Below are positions 1-8,550 of a DNA stretch of 64,000 bases, one piece after another. The notes beneath the pieces are model-generated. The model was not told the origin of the DNA and made no database searches. It saw nothing but the letters and a program-made list of their open reading frames with translations. Each line of letters starts with the position of its first letter. Position 1 is the first letter of the stretch. The stretch lies in contig JAFPLH010000079.1 in the NCBI GenBank assembly GCA_017402845.1, forward strand, positions 1-64,000, in the 5' to 3' direction. The translations under genes and the position numbers were made by a program. The stretch comes from Clostridia bacterium. Lineage in GTDB: Bacteria; Bacillota; Clostridia; Oscillospirales; Acutalibacteraceae.

Positions 1-423
1 ACAGGAGAAATACGCATAGCAAACAAGCTGCTCTGCATGCCCTTTTCGGTTGAAAGCGTTATTACAGAGGGTAGGCACAACGGCAGAACGGTAGGTATAC
101 CTACTATAAATCAGAATCTACCGAAGCATTTTGTCACGCCGAGAAAAGGTGTGTATGCATCTTTTGTCATAATAGACGGCAAACGCTACGAAGCTATTAC
201 AAACATAGGAACACGCCCCACAGTCAGCGGTGATTCATTGAACATAGAAACACATATTTTAAACAATTATAACGACTGTATATACGGTAAAACCGTACGC
301 ACACAGCTTTTGGAATTCGTACGTGACGAACAGAAGTTTGACGATCTCGAAAAGCTGTCTGTACAAATAAAAAAAGACATTGAATACATATACAAAAACG
401 GTATATATAATCAGAATAAGTAA
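1..423 (+). CDS. ribF: riboflavin kinase / FAD synthetase, C-terminal part (cut by window edge)
   Basis: The frame is open from base 1 to the TAA at 421-423, so this is the 3' end of a gene that starts outside the window. What is visible is the riboflavin kinase domain of bifunctional RibF, which phosphorylates riboflavin to FMN in the cytoplasm. Family motifs seen are GRTVGIPT (canonical GRTIGFPT, flavin and ATP binding), TNIGTRPTV, and the IETHIL stretch that carries the catalytic-site glutamate. The FAD-synthetase half would lie upstream. The next gene begins 14 bases after the stop and may be cotranscribed. Confidence 0.93.
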   Translation, partial: TGEIRIANKLLCMPFSVESVITEGRHNGRTVGIPTINQNLPKHFVTPRKGVYASFVIIDGKRYEAITNIGTRPTVSGDSLNIETHILNNYNDCIYGKTVRTQLLEFVRDEQKFDDLEKLSVQIKKDIEYIYKNGIYNQNK

Positions 424-437
424 ATACGAGGTATACT

Positions 438-1607
438 ATGGCAGTAATAGAAAAGCAAAAAACAACAAAAACAGACCTTCCCCCTACAAGCGTTTCAGAG
501 AGTAAAAAAAAGATCCATAAAAAATTCTGGATATTTACCGCCGTGTATTTTCTTGTTGTGATTGTACTCAACATTTTAGCAAGAATAAAGGTGTTCTGCG
601 ATTTTTATACTGACCATATTTTCCGGATATGGGCTTATACCTACGGCAGACTTACAAGTCTTGCTCCGTTTTCTGTTGGTGAAATACTCGTAGGTTTTGC
701 GGTATGCACAGCTATTGCCGCAATTGTTATTTCTTTCTTGCTTATATTTTTGCGCAAAAGAAAACGATACGTAAAGTTCACTGTAACATACCTGAAATCG
801 TTTTTGATATTTCTGCTCACGATCGCACTTGTTATGACATTAAACTGTTCGATACCATACGGCTGCTCAAAGCTTAATATAAACGGTCATATCGACAAAA
901 AGTATTCTGTTAAAGAGCTTGAAATACTGCGAAGCTACATAGTTGAACAGTGCAACACACTTTGCGGCAAAATGGAACGTGACGAAAATCACTATATAGT
1001 AAAACAAGACAACATTGAGTCTGAGATAAAAGAAGCGCTGCGTTCACTCAAAGATGAATACCCTCGTTTCGGTGGATATTATCCTGATCCTAAAGGTATG
1101 TTTGGCTCATACTTTATGTATCAGGCAAATGTTATAGGCGTATATTTTCCGTTTTCTATGGAAGCAAACTACACAAAGTATCTTTCTTCTTCATATTATC
1201 CGAGTGTTGTTGCTCATGAGCTTACACATCTGAAAGGATATATGTTTGAAAACGAAGCAAACTTTTTTTCTTATCTTGCTTGTACAAGAAGTGATAACGA
1301 TTATATAAAGTATTCCGGTTATCTGTCTGTCTTATACTTCGTTGATGATGATTATAAAAATTGTGTTGATCCTGAAACTTATGCAAGTCAGGTGCAGGCT
1401 GCAAACAATGTTTTGTTTGATAACTACTGTTATGACGCACAGACAATAGAGTACCTGAAATCAAAAGAACACGCCGTTGACGATAAGGTGGTTGAATCGT
1501 TCAGTGATACTCTCACAGACACATATTTATCTTATTACAACGCCGAACCGAATTACGACGAAGTAACACTTCTGCTTTTGCAGTATTATGACGGAATTTT
1601 GTATTAA
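438..1607 (+). CDS. DUF3810-type membrane protein with HExxH metalloprotease motif
   Basis: A 389-residue protein with a basic N-terminus and three predicted membrane segments (about residues 29-49, 80-104 and 117-137), followed by an extracytoplasmic domain. Residues 260-264 read HELTH, an HExxH zinc-protease signature, and a nearby glutamate in ENEAN (about 273) could be the third zinc ligand. This arrangement is typical of the DUF3810 family, whose substrate is not known to me. It starts at ATG 14 bases after ribF and ends in a strong hairpin terminator. A peptidase role is inferred from the motif only. Confidence 0.8.
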   Translation: MAVIEKQKTTKTDLPPTSVSESKKKIHKKFWIFTAVYFLVVIVLNILARIKVFCDFYTDHIFRIWAYTYGRLTSLAPFSVGEILVGFAVCTAIAAIVISFLLIFLRKRKRYVKFTVTYLKSFLIFLLTIALVMTLNCSIPYGCSKLNINGHIDKKYSVKELEILRSYIVEQCNTLCGKMERDENHYIVKQDNIESEIKEALRSLKDEYPRFGGYYPDPKGMFGSYFMYQANVIGVYFPFSMEANYTKYLSSSYYPSVVAHELTHLKGYMFENEANFFSYLACTRSDNDYIKYSGYLSVLYFVDDDYKNCVDPETYASQVQAANNVLFDNYCYDAQTIEYLKSKEHAVDDKVVESFSDTLTDTYLSYYNAEPNYDEVTLLLLQYYDGILY

Positions 1608-1612
1608 GGAAA

Positions 1613-1644
1613 CAGACCTCGGATTTTCCGAGGTCTGCGTTTTT
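1613..1644 (+). terminator. rho-independent terminator
   Basis: Perfect 10-bp stem CAGACCTCGG/CCGAGGTCTG (1613-1622 and 1628-1637) with a 5-base loop and a T-run. It lies six bases after the DUF3810 gene and also separates it from the convergent glgA. Confidence 0.9.
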
Positions 1645-1659
1645 ATGTAATTATTAATA

Positions 1660-3093
1660 TTACGGATTAGGCTGACGAAGTGCGTCATTATATACGTTGA
1701 TATAGTCGCTTGCAGATCTGTCCCAGCTATAATCGGTAGTCATAGCTCTCCAGATGAGCTTTATCCAACCATCTCTGTTCCAGTAACCGCCGATAGCACG
1801 ATTAACAGCACCAACCATATCCCATGTATCATAGTTACGGAAAGTAAATCCGTTGCCGTAGCCGTCCTGACTGTCGTGAATGGAGTCTTTAAGTCCGCCT
1901 ACCTCACGTACAACAGGAATTGTGCCATATCTGAGAGCTATCATCTGCGAAAGTCCGCAAGGCTCGCTCTTAGACGGCATAAGGAATATATCAGAACCGG
2001 AATAGATCTTTCTTGCAAGCTCGTTTACATAGCCGAAGCATGAGCATACTCTGCCCGGATATCTCCACTGGAGATTTCTGAAGAAGTCCTCATACTCTGC
2101 GTCACCGGAACCCAAGATAACGAACTGACAGTCATTATTCTGAAGAATGTTGTCGATACCGTCACGAACAAGATCAAGTCCCTTATGAGAAACAAGTCTT
2201 GAAACCATACTAATTATCGGAATATCTTCTCTCCTGTCAAGATTCAGACGCTCTTGAAGTCTTCTCTTACACTCGTTCTTGCCGTAGAGATTATCAGCCG
2301 TATAATTTGCATAAAGATGATAGTCTGTTGCAGGATCGTAGCTTGCGTTGTCGATACCGTTGAGAATACCGCAAAGCTTATAGTGGAAAAGATTAAGCGC
2401 TGTGTCAAGACCGTGACTGAACCACGGATCTTTGATCTCAAGAGCATAGCTCGGAGAAACAGTAGTAACCTTTGTTGAGCAAACAATTGCGCCCTTCATC
2501 ATGTTAAGCTTGCCGTCCTGATCGAGAATAGCGCCGTCCTGTGCAGGAATTCCGACAATATCTTCATTAAGATCCCAGCCGTATTTACCTTGATACTGAA
2601 TATTATGTATAGTAAAGATACTCTTAATATCATGATACCAACCGTTGCGGGAATAGAAAAGATAATAGTATGTCGGAACAAGTGAGGTCTGCCAGTCGTT
2701 GCAGTGGATTATATCCGGCTTAAAGTCAACATACGGAAGCATTTCAAGACAAGCACGGGAGAAGAAACAAAATCTCTCTGCGTCGTCATAGAAACCGTAC
2801 AAGCCATTTCTCTTGAAATAATACTCATTATCTATGAAATAATAGAGAACTCCGTTATAACGAGCCTCAAACACACCGCAATACTGATGACGCCAAGATA
2901 CCGGCACAGTAAAGCTTGTAATATAATGCATTGTGTCACGAAGGCTCTGAGGAATGTCCCCGTAAAGCGGCATTACAACTCTGCATCCGATCATTCTTTG
3001 ACGAAGCGCCTGCGGCAGTGAACCTGCAACGTCGCCCAATCCGCCCGAAGCGGCAAAAGGCTTTGCTTCGCTGGTACAAAACAATACTCTCAT
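1660..3093 (-). CDS. glgA: glycogen synthase (ADP-glucose dependent, GT5)
   Basis: A 477-residue GT-B glycosyltransferase that extends alpha-1,4-glucan chains from ADP-glucose. The N-terminal donor-site motif reads PFAASGGLGDV at about residues 12-22, so the usual lysine of KxGGL is alanine, as I recall for a number of clostridial GlgA proteins. The C-terminal motif PSKSEPCGLSQMIALRYG carries the E-x7-E-type site. Length fits the family. ATG start is preceded by AGGAGG. It is the last gene of the glgB-glgC-glgD-glgA series. A hairpin between glgD and glgA may reduce its expression relative to the upstream genes. Confidence 0.95.
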   Translation of the reverse strand: MRVLFCTSEAKPFAASGGLGDVAGSLPQALRQRMIGCRVVMPLYGDIPQSLRDTMHYITSFTVPVSWRHQYCGVFEARYNGVLYYFIDNEYYFKRNGLYGFYDDAERFCFFSRACLEMLPYVDFKPDIIHCNDWQTSLVPTYYYLFYSRNGWYHDIKSIFTIHNIQYQGKYGWDLNEDIVGIPAQDGAILDQDGKLNMMKGAIVCSTKVTTVSPSYALEIKDPWFSHGLDTALNLFHYKLCGILNGIDNASYDPATDYHLYANYTADNLYGKNECKRRLQERLNLDRREDIPIISMVSRLVSHKGLDLVRDGIDNILQNNDCQFVILGSGDAEYEDFFRNLQWRYPGRVCSCFGYVNELARKIYSGSDIFLMPSKSEPCGLSQMIALRYGTIPVVREVGGLKDSIHDSQDGYGNGFTFRNYDTWDMVGAVNRAIGGYWNRDGWIKLIWRAMTTDYSWDRSASDYINVYNDALRQPNP

Positions 3094-3190
3094 TTTTTAT
3101 TACCTCCTGAATTCAGACATAATATATCCGATATTATCTATGTGGCTTGCTATTCACATAAAACGCAAACCCTGTTTTTTGGCAAGCTCC

Positions 3191-3216
3191 AAAAGCCCGA
3201 AATCAAAGGGCTTTTG
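3191..3216 (-). terminator. hairpin between glgD and glgA, possible attenuator
   Basis: Stem AAAAGCCC/GGGCTTTT (3191-3198 and 3208-3215) just past the glgD stop. Read on the minus strand the 3' arm ends in TTTT, like a weak intrinsic terminator with its A/T tract inside the stem. It lies inside the glg operon, so partial termination is more likely than a full stop. Confidence 0.5.
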
Positions 3217-3230
3217 AAACTGCCTTTATA

Positions 3231-4349
3231 TTATACTACACTTTTCTTGGAAATGCAAACAGGATAAGAATCAATTCCGCACAACATACGTTTCGGATTT
3301 ACAACAACGTCTTTGTCGCATACAACAAAGTTCAAGGTTGTATCCTCACCGATATCGCAATCCTGCATTATAATACAATTGGACACCTTAGCACCCTTTG
3401 CAATACGCACACCCTTAAAGATAATGCTGTTTTCAACCTCGCCCTCGATCACACAGCCGGGGCTGATAAGCGAGTTTTTGACCTTGCTTTCAAGACCGTA
3501 CTTTGTGGGCATATCATCTCTTACTTTTGTATATATAGGATTTCTCATGTTAAACAGGTCTGCTCTTACATCAGCATTGAGAAGATCCATATTTGCTTTG
3601 AAGTAATTCTGAATAGTATCCAGCTCTGCACAATAGCTTGTAACCTCATAGCCATAAACCTTATGCTGTTTAACACACGGCTGAATAACATCTCTTGCAA
3701 AGTCATACTTACTGCGGCTCAGGCAGTCGTCAACAATATCAAGCAGGAAATCCTTCTTAACAATAGCCGTTCTTATCATACAAATGGTAGATTCCACACC
3801 GCGCGGATTTATAAGCACTTCTGAAACTCTGTTGTTAGAGTCAAGCGACAAAACAAGATACTCAGCCTGATTTACCTTGCTCAAAAATTCTTTGCGATAG
3901 CATACTGTAATATCTGCGTTATTCTTGAGATGAGCGTTAAACATCTGCTGATAATCTATATTAACAACATTCATTGAGCTTGAAATAAGCAGATAATCTT
4001 CGTAGCAGTTGTTGATAAAATCTCTTATAGAATCCATTGTCTGTACAAATGTATTATATTTGTCAGCGGTATTATCAAAAGGCGGCAGGAAAGTAAGTCC
4101 GCCTCTCCTTCTCGATAAGTTCCAAGCCTTACCTGAACCGATATGATCCATAAGTGACAAGTAGTTATTCTTCGTTACAACGCCGATCTTGCTTATACCC
4201 GAGTTGACCATATTGGAAAGCGAGAAATCTATAAGTCTGTATTTTGCGCCGAAAGGAACCGAACTGAATGTTCTGAGTGTAGTAAGCTCGGGAATGTAGG
4301 AATCCTGAAAGTTTGTGAGCAGTATGCCTGCCATATTTCTGCCTGCCAT
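3231..4349 (-). CDS. glgD: GlgD, non-catalytic-type ADP-glucose pyrophosphorylase subunit
   Basis: A 372-residue paralogue of GlgC. The nucleotidyltransferase fold is recognisable (KYRLIDFSLSNMVNSGI), but the catalytic GGxGxRL loop of GlgC is replaced by NFQDSYIPEL, as usual in GlgD. The C-terminal third has the left-handed beta-helix pattern (SPGCVIEGEVENSIIFKGVRI). In Firmicutes GlgD joins GlgC in a heterotetramer that makes ADP-glucose and alters its activity. Its ATG overlaps the glgC stop as TAATG, and the ribosome binding site AGGGGGTG lies inside the end of glgC, so the two are translationally coupled. Confidence 0.94.
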   Translation of the reverse strand: MAGRNMAGILLTNFQDSYIPELTTLRTFSSVPFGAKYRLIDFSLSNMVNSGISKIGVVTKNNYLSLMDHIGSGKAWNLSRRRGGLTFLPPFDNTADKYNTFVQTMDSIRDFINNCYEDYLLISSSMNVVNIDYQQMFNAHLKNNADITVCYRKEFLSKVNQAEYLVLSLDSNNRVSEVLINPRGVESTICMIRTAIVKKDFLLDIVDDCLSRSKYDFARDVIQPCVKQHKVYGYEVTSYCAELDTIQNYFKANMDLLNADVRADLFNMRNPIYTKVRDDMPTKYGLESKVKNSLISPGCVIEGEVENSIIFKGVRIAKGAKVSNCIIMQDCDIGEDTTLNFVVCDKDVVVNPKRMLCGIDSYPVCISKKSVV

Positions 4350-5563
4350 TACTTCACCCCCTTAATATCTTGGTCAATCATAGCCTTAGGTGCTACAACA
4401 GCGCCCTCGCCTATATTGAGATTTTCACCAATAACGGTAATGCCCCAGTCGTCACGGTTTTCAACCTCTTCGGGCTTAGCGCCTACTACGGAATTCTTAC
4501 CTATAACAGTACCCTCTGCAACAATAGCAAAGTTTACTTGTGCGCCCTCCTCAACAACAACGCCGGGGAACAAGATAGAGTCTGTAATAACAGCGCCCTC
4601 TTTGACGGTTACACCGTGGAACAGCATTGAGAATTCCAACGAACCGTATACATTACAGCCGTCTGCGATCATAGAGTTCTGAATATCTGCACAGTCTGCA
4701 ACGAAATGCGGCGGAAGCATGGGGTTACGAGAATAGATCTTGTTTTTCTTCTCTGTAAGGTCAAGCTTTGTTTTCGGATCAAGAAGATCCATATTAGCCT
4801 CCCAAAGGCTGTCGATAGTACCAACGTCTTTCCAGTAGCCCTCAAACGGATAAGCATACATCTTCTCGCCGTTTTCAAGCATTGCGGGCAATACGTTTTT
4901 ACCAAAGTCGTTCGAGCTGTTGGGATCCTGTGCGTCAAGAATAAGATACTTTCTGAGCTTATTCCAGCTAAATACATAAATACCCATTGAAGCGTTTGTA
5001 CTCTTTGGGTGAGCCGGCTTTTCTTCAAACTCATAGATAGATCCGTCAGGATTGGTATTCATAATACCGAAACGCGAAGCCTCCTCGAGCGGAACATCAA
5101 TAACTGCGATAGTACAGTCTGCGTTATGCTCTGCATGGAAAGAGATCATTTTCGAGTAGTCCATTTTATAGATATGGTCACCGGAAAGTATGAGTACATA
5201 CTCAGGATCATATCTTTCGATAAAGTTAATATTCTGATAAATAGCATTTGCCGTACCTGAATACCAGTTTGCACCATCTTTTTGCTCATACGGCGAAAGA
5301 ATATGCACGCCTGCGTTATCGTTGTCAAGATCCCAAGGCTGACCGTTTCCTAAATAATCATTCAATACAAGTGGCTGATACTGCGTGAGCACACCAACTG
5401 CTTCGATACCGGAATTGGCACAGTTGGAGAGCGGAAAATCTATGATTCTGTATTTTCCGCCGAAGGGAACTGCCGGCTTAGCGACTTTTCTTGTAAGTAC
5501 GCCGAGTCTGCTGCCCTGTCCGCCCGCAAGAAGCATTGCCACGACCTCCTGCTTTGGTAGCAT
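4349..5563 (-). CDS. glgC: glucose-1-phosphate adenylyltransferase (ADP-glucose pyrophosphorylase)
   Basis: Makes ADP-glucose and pyrophosphate from ATP and glucose-1-phosphate, the committed step of bacterial glycogen synthesis. Visible motifs are [30 protein letters not shown], the GTANAIYQN substrate loop and a C-terminal beta-helix with hexapeptide repeats. I start the protein at the ATG at 5563 (404 residues, MLPKQEVV...) because GGAGG sits 8 bases upstream; a longer frame to 5614 lacks such a site and adds 17 non-conserved residues. It follows glgB by 76 bases and overlaps glgD by one base. Confidence 0.95.
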   Translation of the reverse strand: MLPKQEVVAMLLAGGQGSRLGVLTRKVAKPAVPFGGKYRIIDFPLSNCANSGIEAVGVLTQYQPLVLNDYLGNGQPWDLDNDNAGVHILSPYEQKDGANWYSGTANAIYQNINFIERYDPEYVLILSGDHIYKMDYSKMISFHAEHNADCTIAVIDVPLEEASRFGIMNTNPDGSIYEFEEKPAHPKSTNASMGIYVFSWNKLRKYLILDAQDPNSSNDFGKNVLPAMLENGEKMYAYPFEGYWKDVGTIDSLWEANMDLLDPKTKLDLTEKKNKIYSRNPMLPPHFVADCADIQNSMIADGCNVYGSLEFSMLFHGVTVKEGAVITDSILFPGVVVEEGAQVNFAIVAEGTVIGKNSVVGAKPEEVENRDDWGITVIGENLNIGEGAVVAPKAMIDQDIKGVK

Positions 5564-5639
5564 AGTTAAGTCCTCCATTTCAATTTTTTCTGTATTATAG
5601 TTCACATAATTCAAGCATATAAAATCAGCTTAAAATAAG

Positions 5640-7901
5640 TTATTCGCCTTTTGAATCCTTTGCCGATTCTTTCTTATGCTTTTCAGAGTCGGCATCTTTC
5701 TCTTTGTCTTTACTTTCTTTCTCTTTATCTTTACTATCTTTGTCTGCTTTATCAGACTTTGATTTTTTCGACTGATGTTTTTTAGACTTTTCGCCTTTTT
5801 CTGTATTCTCTGGATCCTTTGCTTTTTCCTCTTTAACAGTCTTTAAGCTCTCTGATTTCGCAGTTTTCTTTTCAGCCTTTTTGATCTTTGTTGAACCCTC
5901 CGACTTTTTGTGTTCTTTTTTCTCGGCTTTATCGTGATCTTCTTTTTTCTCGTCCTTTGTCTTTTTCACGCACTTGAAATACATTACAGACAACGGGGGA
6001 ACAGTGATCGTAACAGAGTTTTCAAGCTCGTGACACTTTTTCTTTTTAGATTTGATCTCAACTCCGTTTGTAAAGCCGCTGCCGCCGTAGCCTTCGTTTT
6101 CGGTAGAGAATACCTCAGCGTAAACGCCTGCATACGGAACACCTACCATATATTCTTCACGAAGCATTGGCTGAAAATTACACACGATAATAAGCTCGTC
6201 GCCCTTCTTGTCAATTCTTCTGAATAAAAGAATAGAACGCTGATAATCGCTGTGGCATATCCACTGAAAGCCCTCCCATGAAAAATCGACTTCATACAAA
6301 GGCGAATTTTCTCTGTAAAAGCGGTTCATATCTCTGAAAAATGCCTGAAGCTGCTTATGTGTATCGTAGTCAAGAACCTCCCAATCGAGCTGCTTCTGAA
6401 AATTCCACTCGTCGAACTGTCCTATTTCTGCGCCCATAAACGTAAGCTTTTTGCCGGGGTGAGCCATCATATAAGCGATAAATGTCTTTACGCCGGCAAA
6501 TTTCATATTATAGTCGCCGGGCATTTTGTTCATAAGCGAGCATTTGCCGTATACTACCTCGTCATGACTGATAGGAAGCATAAAGTTTTCACTGAATGCA
6601 TAAATAAGCGAAAACGTCAGATTATCGTGATGATATGGTCTGTAAATCGGATCAAGAGCCAGATAGCGCATCATATCATTCATCCAGCCCATATTCCACT
6701 TAAAGCTGAAGCCCAGACCGCCGGTATCGGCAGGACGTGAAACCATCGGGAACGCCGTAGACTCCTCTGCGATCATCATATTACCGGGGAACAGCTCATA
6801 ACATGAAGTATTAAGCTTTCTCAAGAAGTCAATAGCCTCAAGATTCTCTTTGCCGCCGAACATATTCGGACACCATTCGCCGTCTTTTCTGTTGTAGTCA
6901 AGATAAAGCATTGAAGCGACCGCATCAACACGAATACCGTCAATATGGTATTTATCCATCCAGAACATAGCGCTTGATATCAAGAAGCTTACCACTTCAT
7001 AACGGCTATAATTGAATACAAGTGTACCCCACTCTTTATGTTCGCCCTTTCTCCAGTCCTCATACTCATAGCAGCACGTACCGTCAAAGCGTATAAGGCC
7101 GTGAGAATCTCTCGGAAAATGTGCAGGAACCCAGTCAAGAATAACGCCCAGACCTGCTTTATGAGCCTTGTTTATAAGGTACATAAAATCATGCGGTGTA
7201 CCATATCGTGAGGTAGGAGCATAATAACCGGTAACCTGATAGCCCCATGAGCCGTCGAAGGGATATTCCGTAAGTGGCATAAACTCAATATGAGTATACC
7301 CCATATCGGCAGCATACGGAACAAGCTCGTCTGCAAGCTCGATATAGCTTAAAAAGTCGCCGTTGTCTTTTTTTCTCCACGAGCCCGCATGAACCTCATA
7401 GACATTTACAGGCTTATCGTTATATATACTTGGTTTTTGTCTGATATCGTTCTCGTCATCGGTATTGCGAGCCTTTGCAAGAGATCGTTTATTTTCAAGC
7501 CAATCGTCGTCTTCCCATTCAAAGCCCTCAATATCATAAAATTTAGAAGAGTTGCTCGGACGTGTTTCAAAATGGAACGCATAGGGATCAGATTTATATA
7601 AACGCTCTCCCCACTGAGTATCTATACAGTATTTATAGTTATCGTACTCGTTTACCACATTAGGAATAAAGCACTCCCATACACCTGCTTCGCTCAGCTT
7701 GCCCATTGGATTTGCCTCGGGATTCCAGTAATTGAAATCACCCACTACCGATACTTGCGCAGCATTGGGCGCCCACACGCGAAAAACCACGCCAAGCTGA
7801 CCATACATATATGACCTGTGCGCACCTAACAGATCGTATGCCCTGACACTGCTGCCCGAGTGAAAATCATCCAAAAGGCTTTGTACAACGCTGTCTATCA
7901 T
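5640..7901 (-). CDS. glgB: 1,4-alpha-glucan branching enzyme with Lys/Glu/Ser-rich C-terminal tail
   Basis: GH13 branching enzyme: N-terminal CBM48-type domain (VWAPNAAQVSVVGDFNYW), then a TIM barrel with nucleophile Asp in GIRVDAVASMLYLDY, acid/base Glu in MIAEEST and region IV LPISHDEV. It introduces alpha-1,6 branches in glycogen. The start chosen is the ATG at 7901, with GGGAG 10 bases upstream; a TTG at 7952 would add 17 residues. The last 108 residues (bases 5640-5966) are an unusual low-complexity tail of Lys, Glu, Asp and Ser that follows the normal C-terminal beta domain and has no counterpart in typical GlgB. First gene of the glycogen operon. Confidence 0.95.
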   Translation of the reverse strand: MIDSVVQSLLDDFHSGSSVRAYDLLGAHRSYMYGQLGVVFRVWAPNAAQVSVVGDFNYWNPEANPMGKLSEAGVWECFIPNVVNEYDNYKYCIDTQWGERLYKSDPYAFHFETRPSNSSKFYDIEGFEWEDDDWLENKRSLAKARNTDDENDIRQKPSIYNDKPVNVYEVHAGSWRKKDNGDFLSYIELADELVPYAADMGYTHIEFMPLTEYPFDGSWGYQVTGYYAPTSRYGTPHDFMYLINKAHKAGLGVILDWVPAHFPRDSHGLIRFDGTCCYEYEDWRKGEHKEWGTLVFNYSRYEVVSFLISSAMFWMDKYHIDGIRVDAVASMLYLDYNRKDGEWCPNMFGGKENLEAIDFLRKLNTSCYELFPGNMMIAEESTAFPMVSRPADTGGLGFSFKWNMGWMNDMMRYLALDPIYRPYHHDNLTFSLIYAFSENFMLPISHDEVVYGKCSLMNKMPGDYNMKFAGVKTFIAYMMAHPGKKLTFMGAEIGQFDEWNFQKQLDWEVLDYDTHKQLQAFFRDMNRFYRENSPLYEVDFSWEGFQWICHSDYQRSILLFRRIDKKGDELIIVCNFQPMLREEYMVGVPYAGVYAEVFSTENEGYGGSGFTNGVEIKSKKKKCHELENSVTITVPPLSVMYFKCVKKTKDEKKEDHDKAEKKEHKKSEGSTKIKKAEKKTAKSESLKTVKEEKAKDPENTEKGEKSKKHQSKKSKSDKADKDSKDKEKESKDKEKDADSEKHKKESAKDSKGE

Positions 7902-7977
7902 AGTATGCACACTCCCTTTTGCCGTTAATTTTTGATTATTTGCTTTTTTCAATTACAAATTCCAAATATACATATAT

Positions 7978-8006
7978 ATAATACCACTAAAGAACAATTT
8001 TTTCAA
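7978..8006 (-). promoter_or_regulatory. sigma-A promoter for the glgBCDA operon
   Basis: On the minus strand TTGAAA (8001-8006) and TATTAT (7978-7983) are separated by exactly 17 bases, about 70 bases before the chosen glgB ATG. The rest of the gene-free stretch 7902-8266 is very AT-rich; I see no further feature in it. Confidence 0.7.
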
Positions 8007-8266
8007 GATATTTTACACAAATTCAATACAAATTTTTCAAATTATTTTTGTAATTATTAACTGCCGCATTAATTGTGATATAACTGTATTGGTATAATGC
8101 ATAAGTATTATATAATTATTTATTCAAATAATCCAACGCTTTGCGACAATAAGGTGAATATTCTTCAGAACAGTTATAAAAAGCCCTTCACGATTCAAAT
8201 TTACAAAATATTTTCTACAAGCTGCACAATGATTTCTTGTATGAAATACCTTCTTCAAGCTGCCCT

Positions 8267-8485
8267 TTAATAGCATTGTTTAATGTCTGTCAGATAATCA
8301 GCCAACTGTTCTACAACTGCTTTTTCGCACAAGGGCACCTGAGTGTCAATTAAAGAAAATCTAACGCTGAAATCGTTGACATCAGAGTAAATACGCACAA
8401 ATCCGCCGTCAACATCTTCTCCGGAATACCAATAATATTTATCGCCTGAATACTTTACAAGGTGCACATCATAATTTATGTTCAT
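8267..8485 (-). CDS. small hypothetical protein
   Basis: A 72-residue acidic protein (begins MNINYDVHLVKYSG) that I do not recognise. It is rich in aromatic residues and beta-prone segments (KYYWYSGEDVDGGFVRIYSD) and has no membrane segment. The ATG at 8485 is chosen because CGGAGGA lies 9 bases upstream; the longer frame to 8551 would be read through the terminator hairpin of the preceding gene. That terminator sits only about 30 bases before this start, so it is either expressed from read-through or from a promoter I cannot see. Confidence 0.55.
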   Translation of the reverse strand: MNINYDVHLVKYSGDKYYWYSGEDVDGGFVRIYSDVNDFSVRFSLIDTQVPLCEKAVVEQLADYLTDIKQCY

Positions 8486-8513
8486 ATTACAATCCTCCGA
8501 GAAAGAAATATAT

Positions 8514-8545
8514 AAAAAAGCACGAGGATTACAATTACCTCGTGC
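8514..8545 (-). terminator. rho-independent terminator
   Basis: Perfect 8-bp stem GCACGAGG/CCTCGTGC (8520-8527 and 8538-8545) followed on the minus strand by TTTTTT. It lies 5 bases after the stop codon of the gene ending at 8551. Confidence 0.85.
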
Positions 8546-8550
8546 ATACA

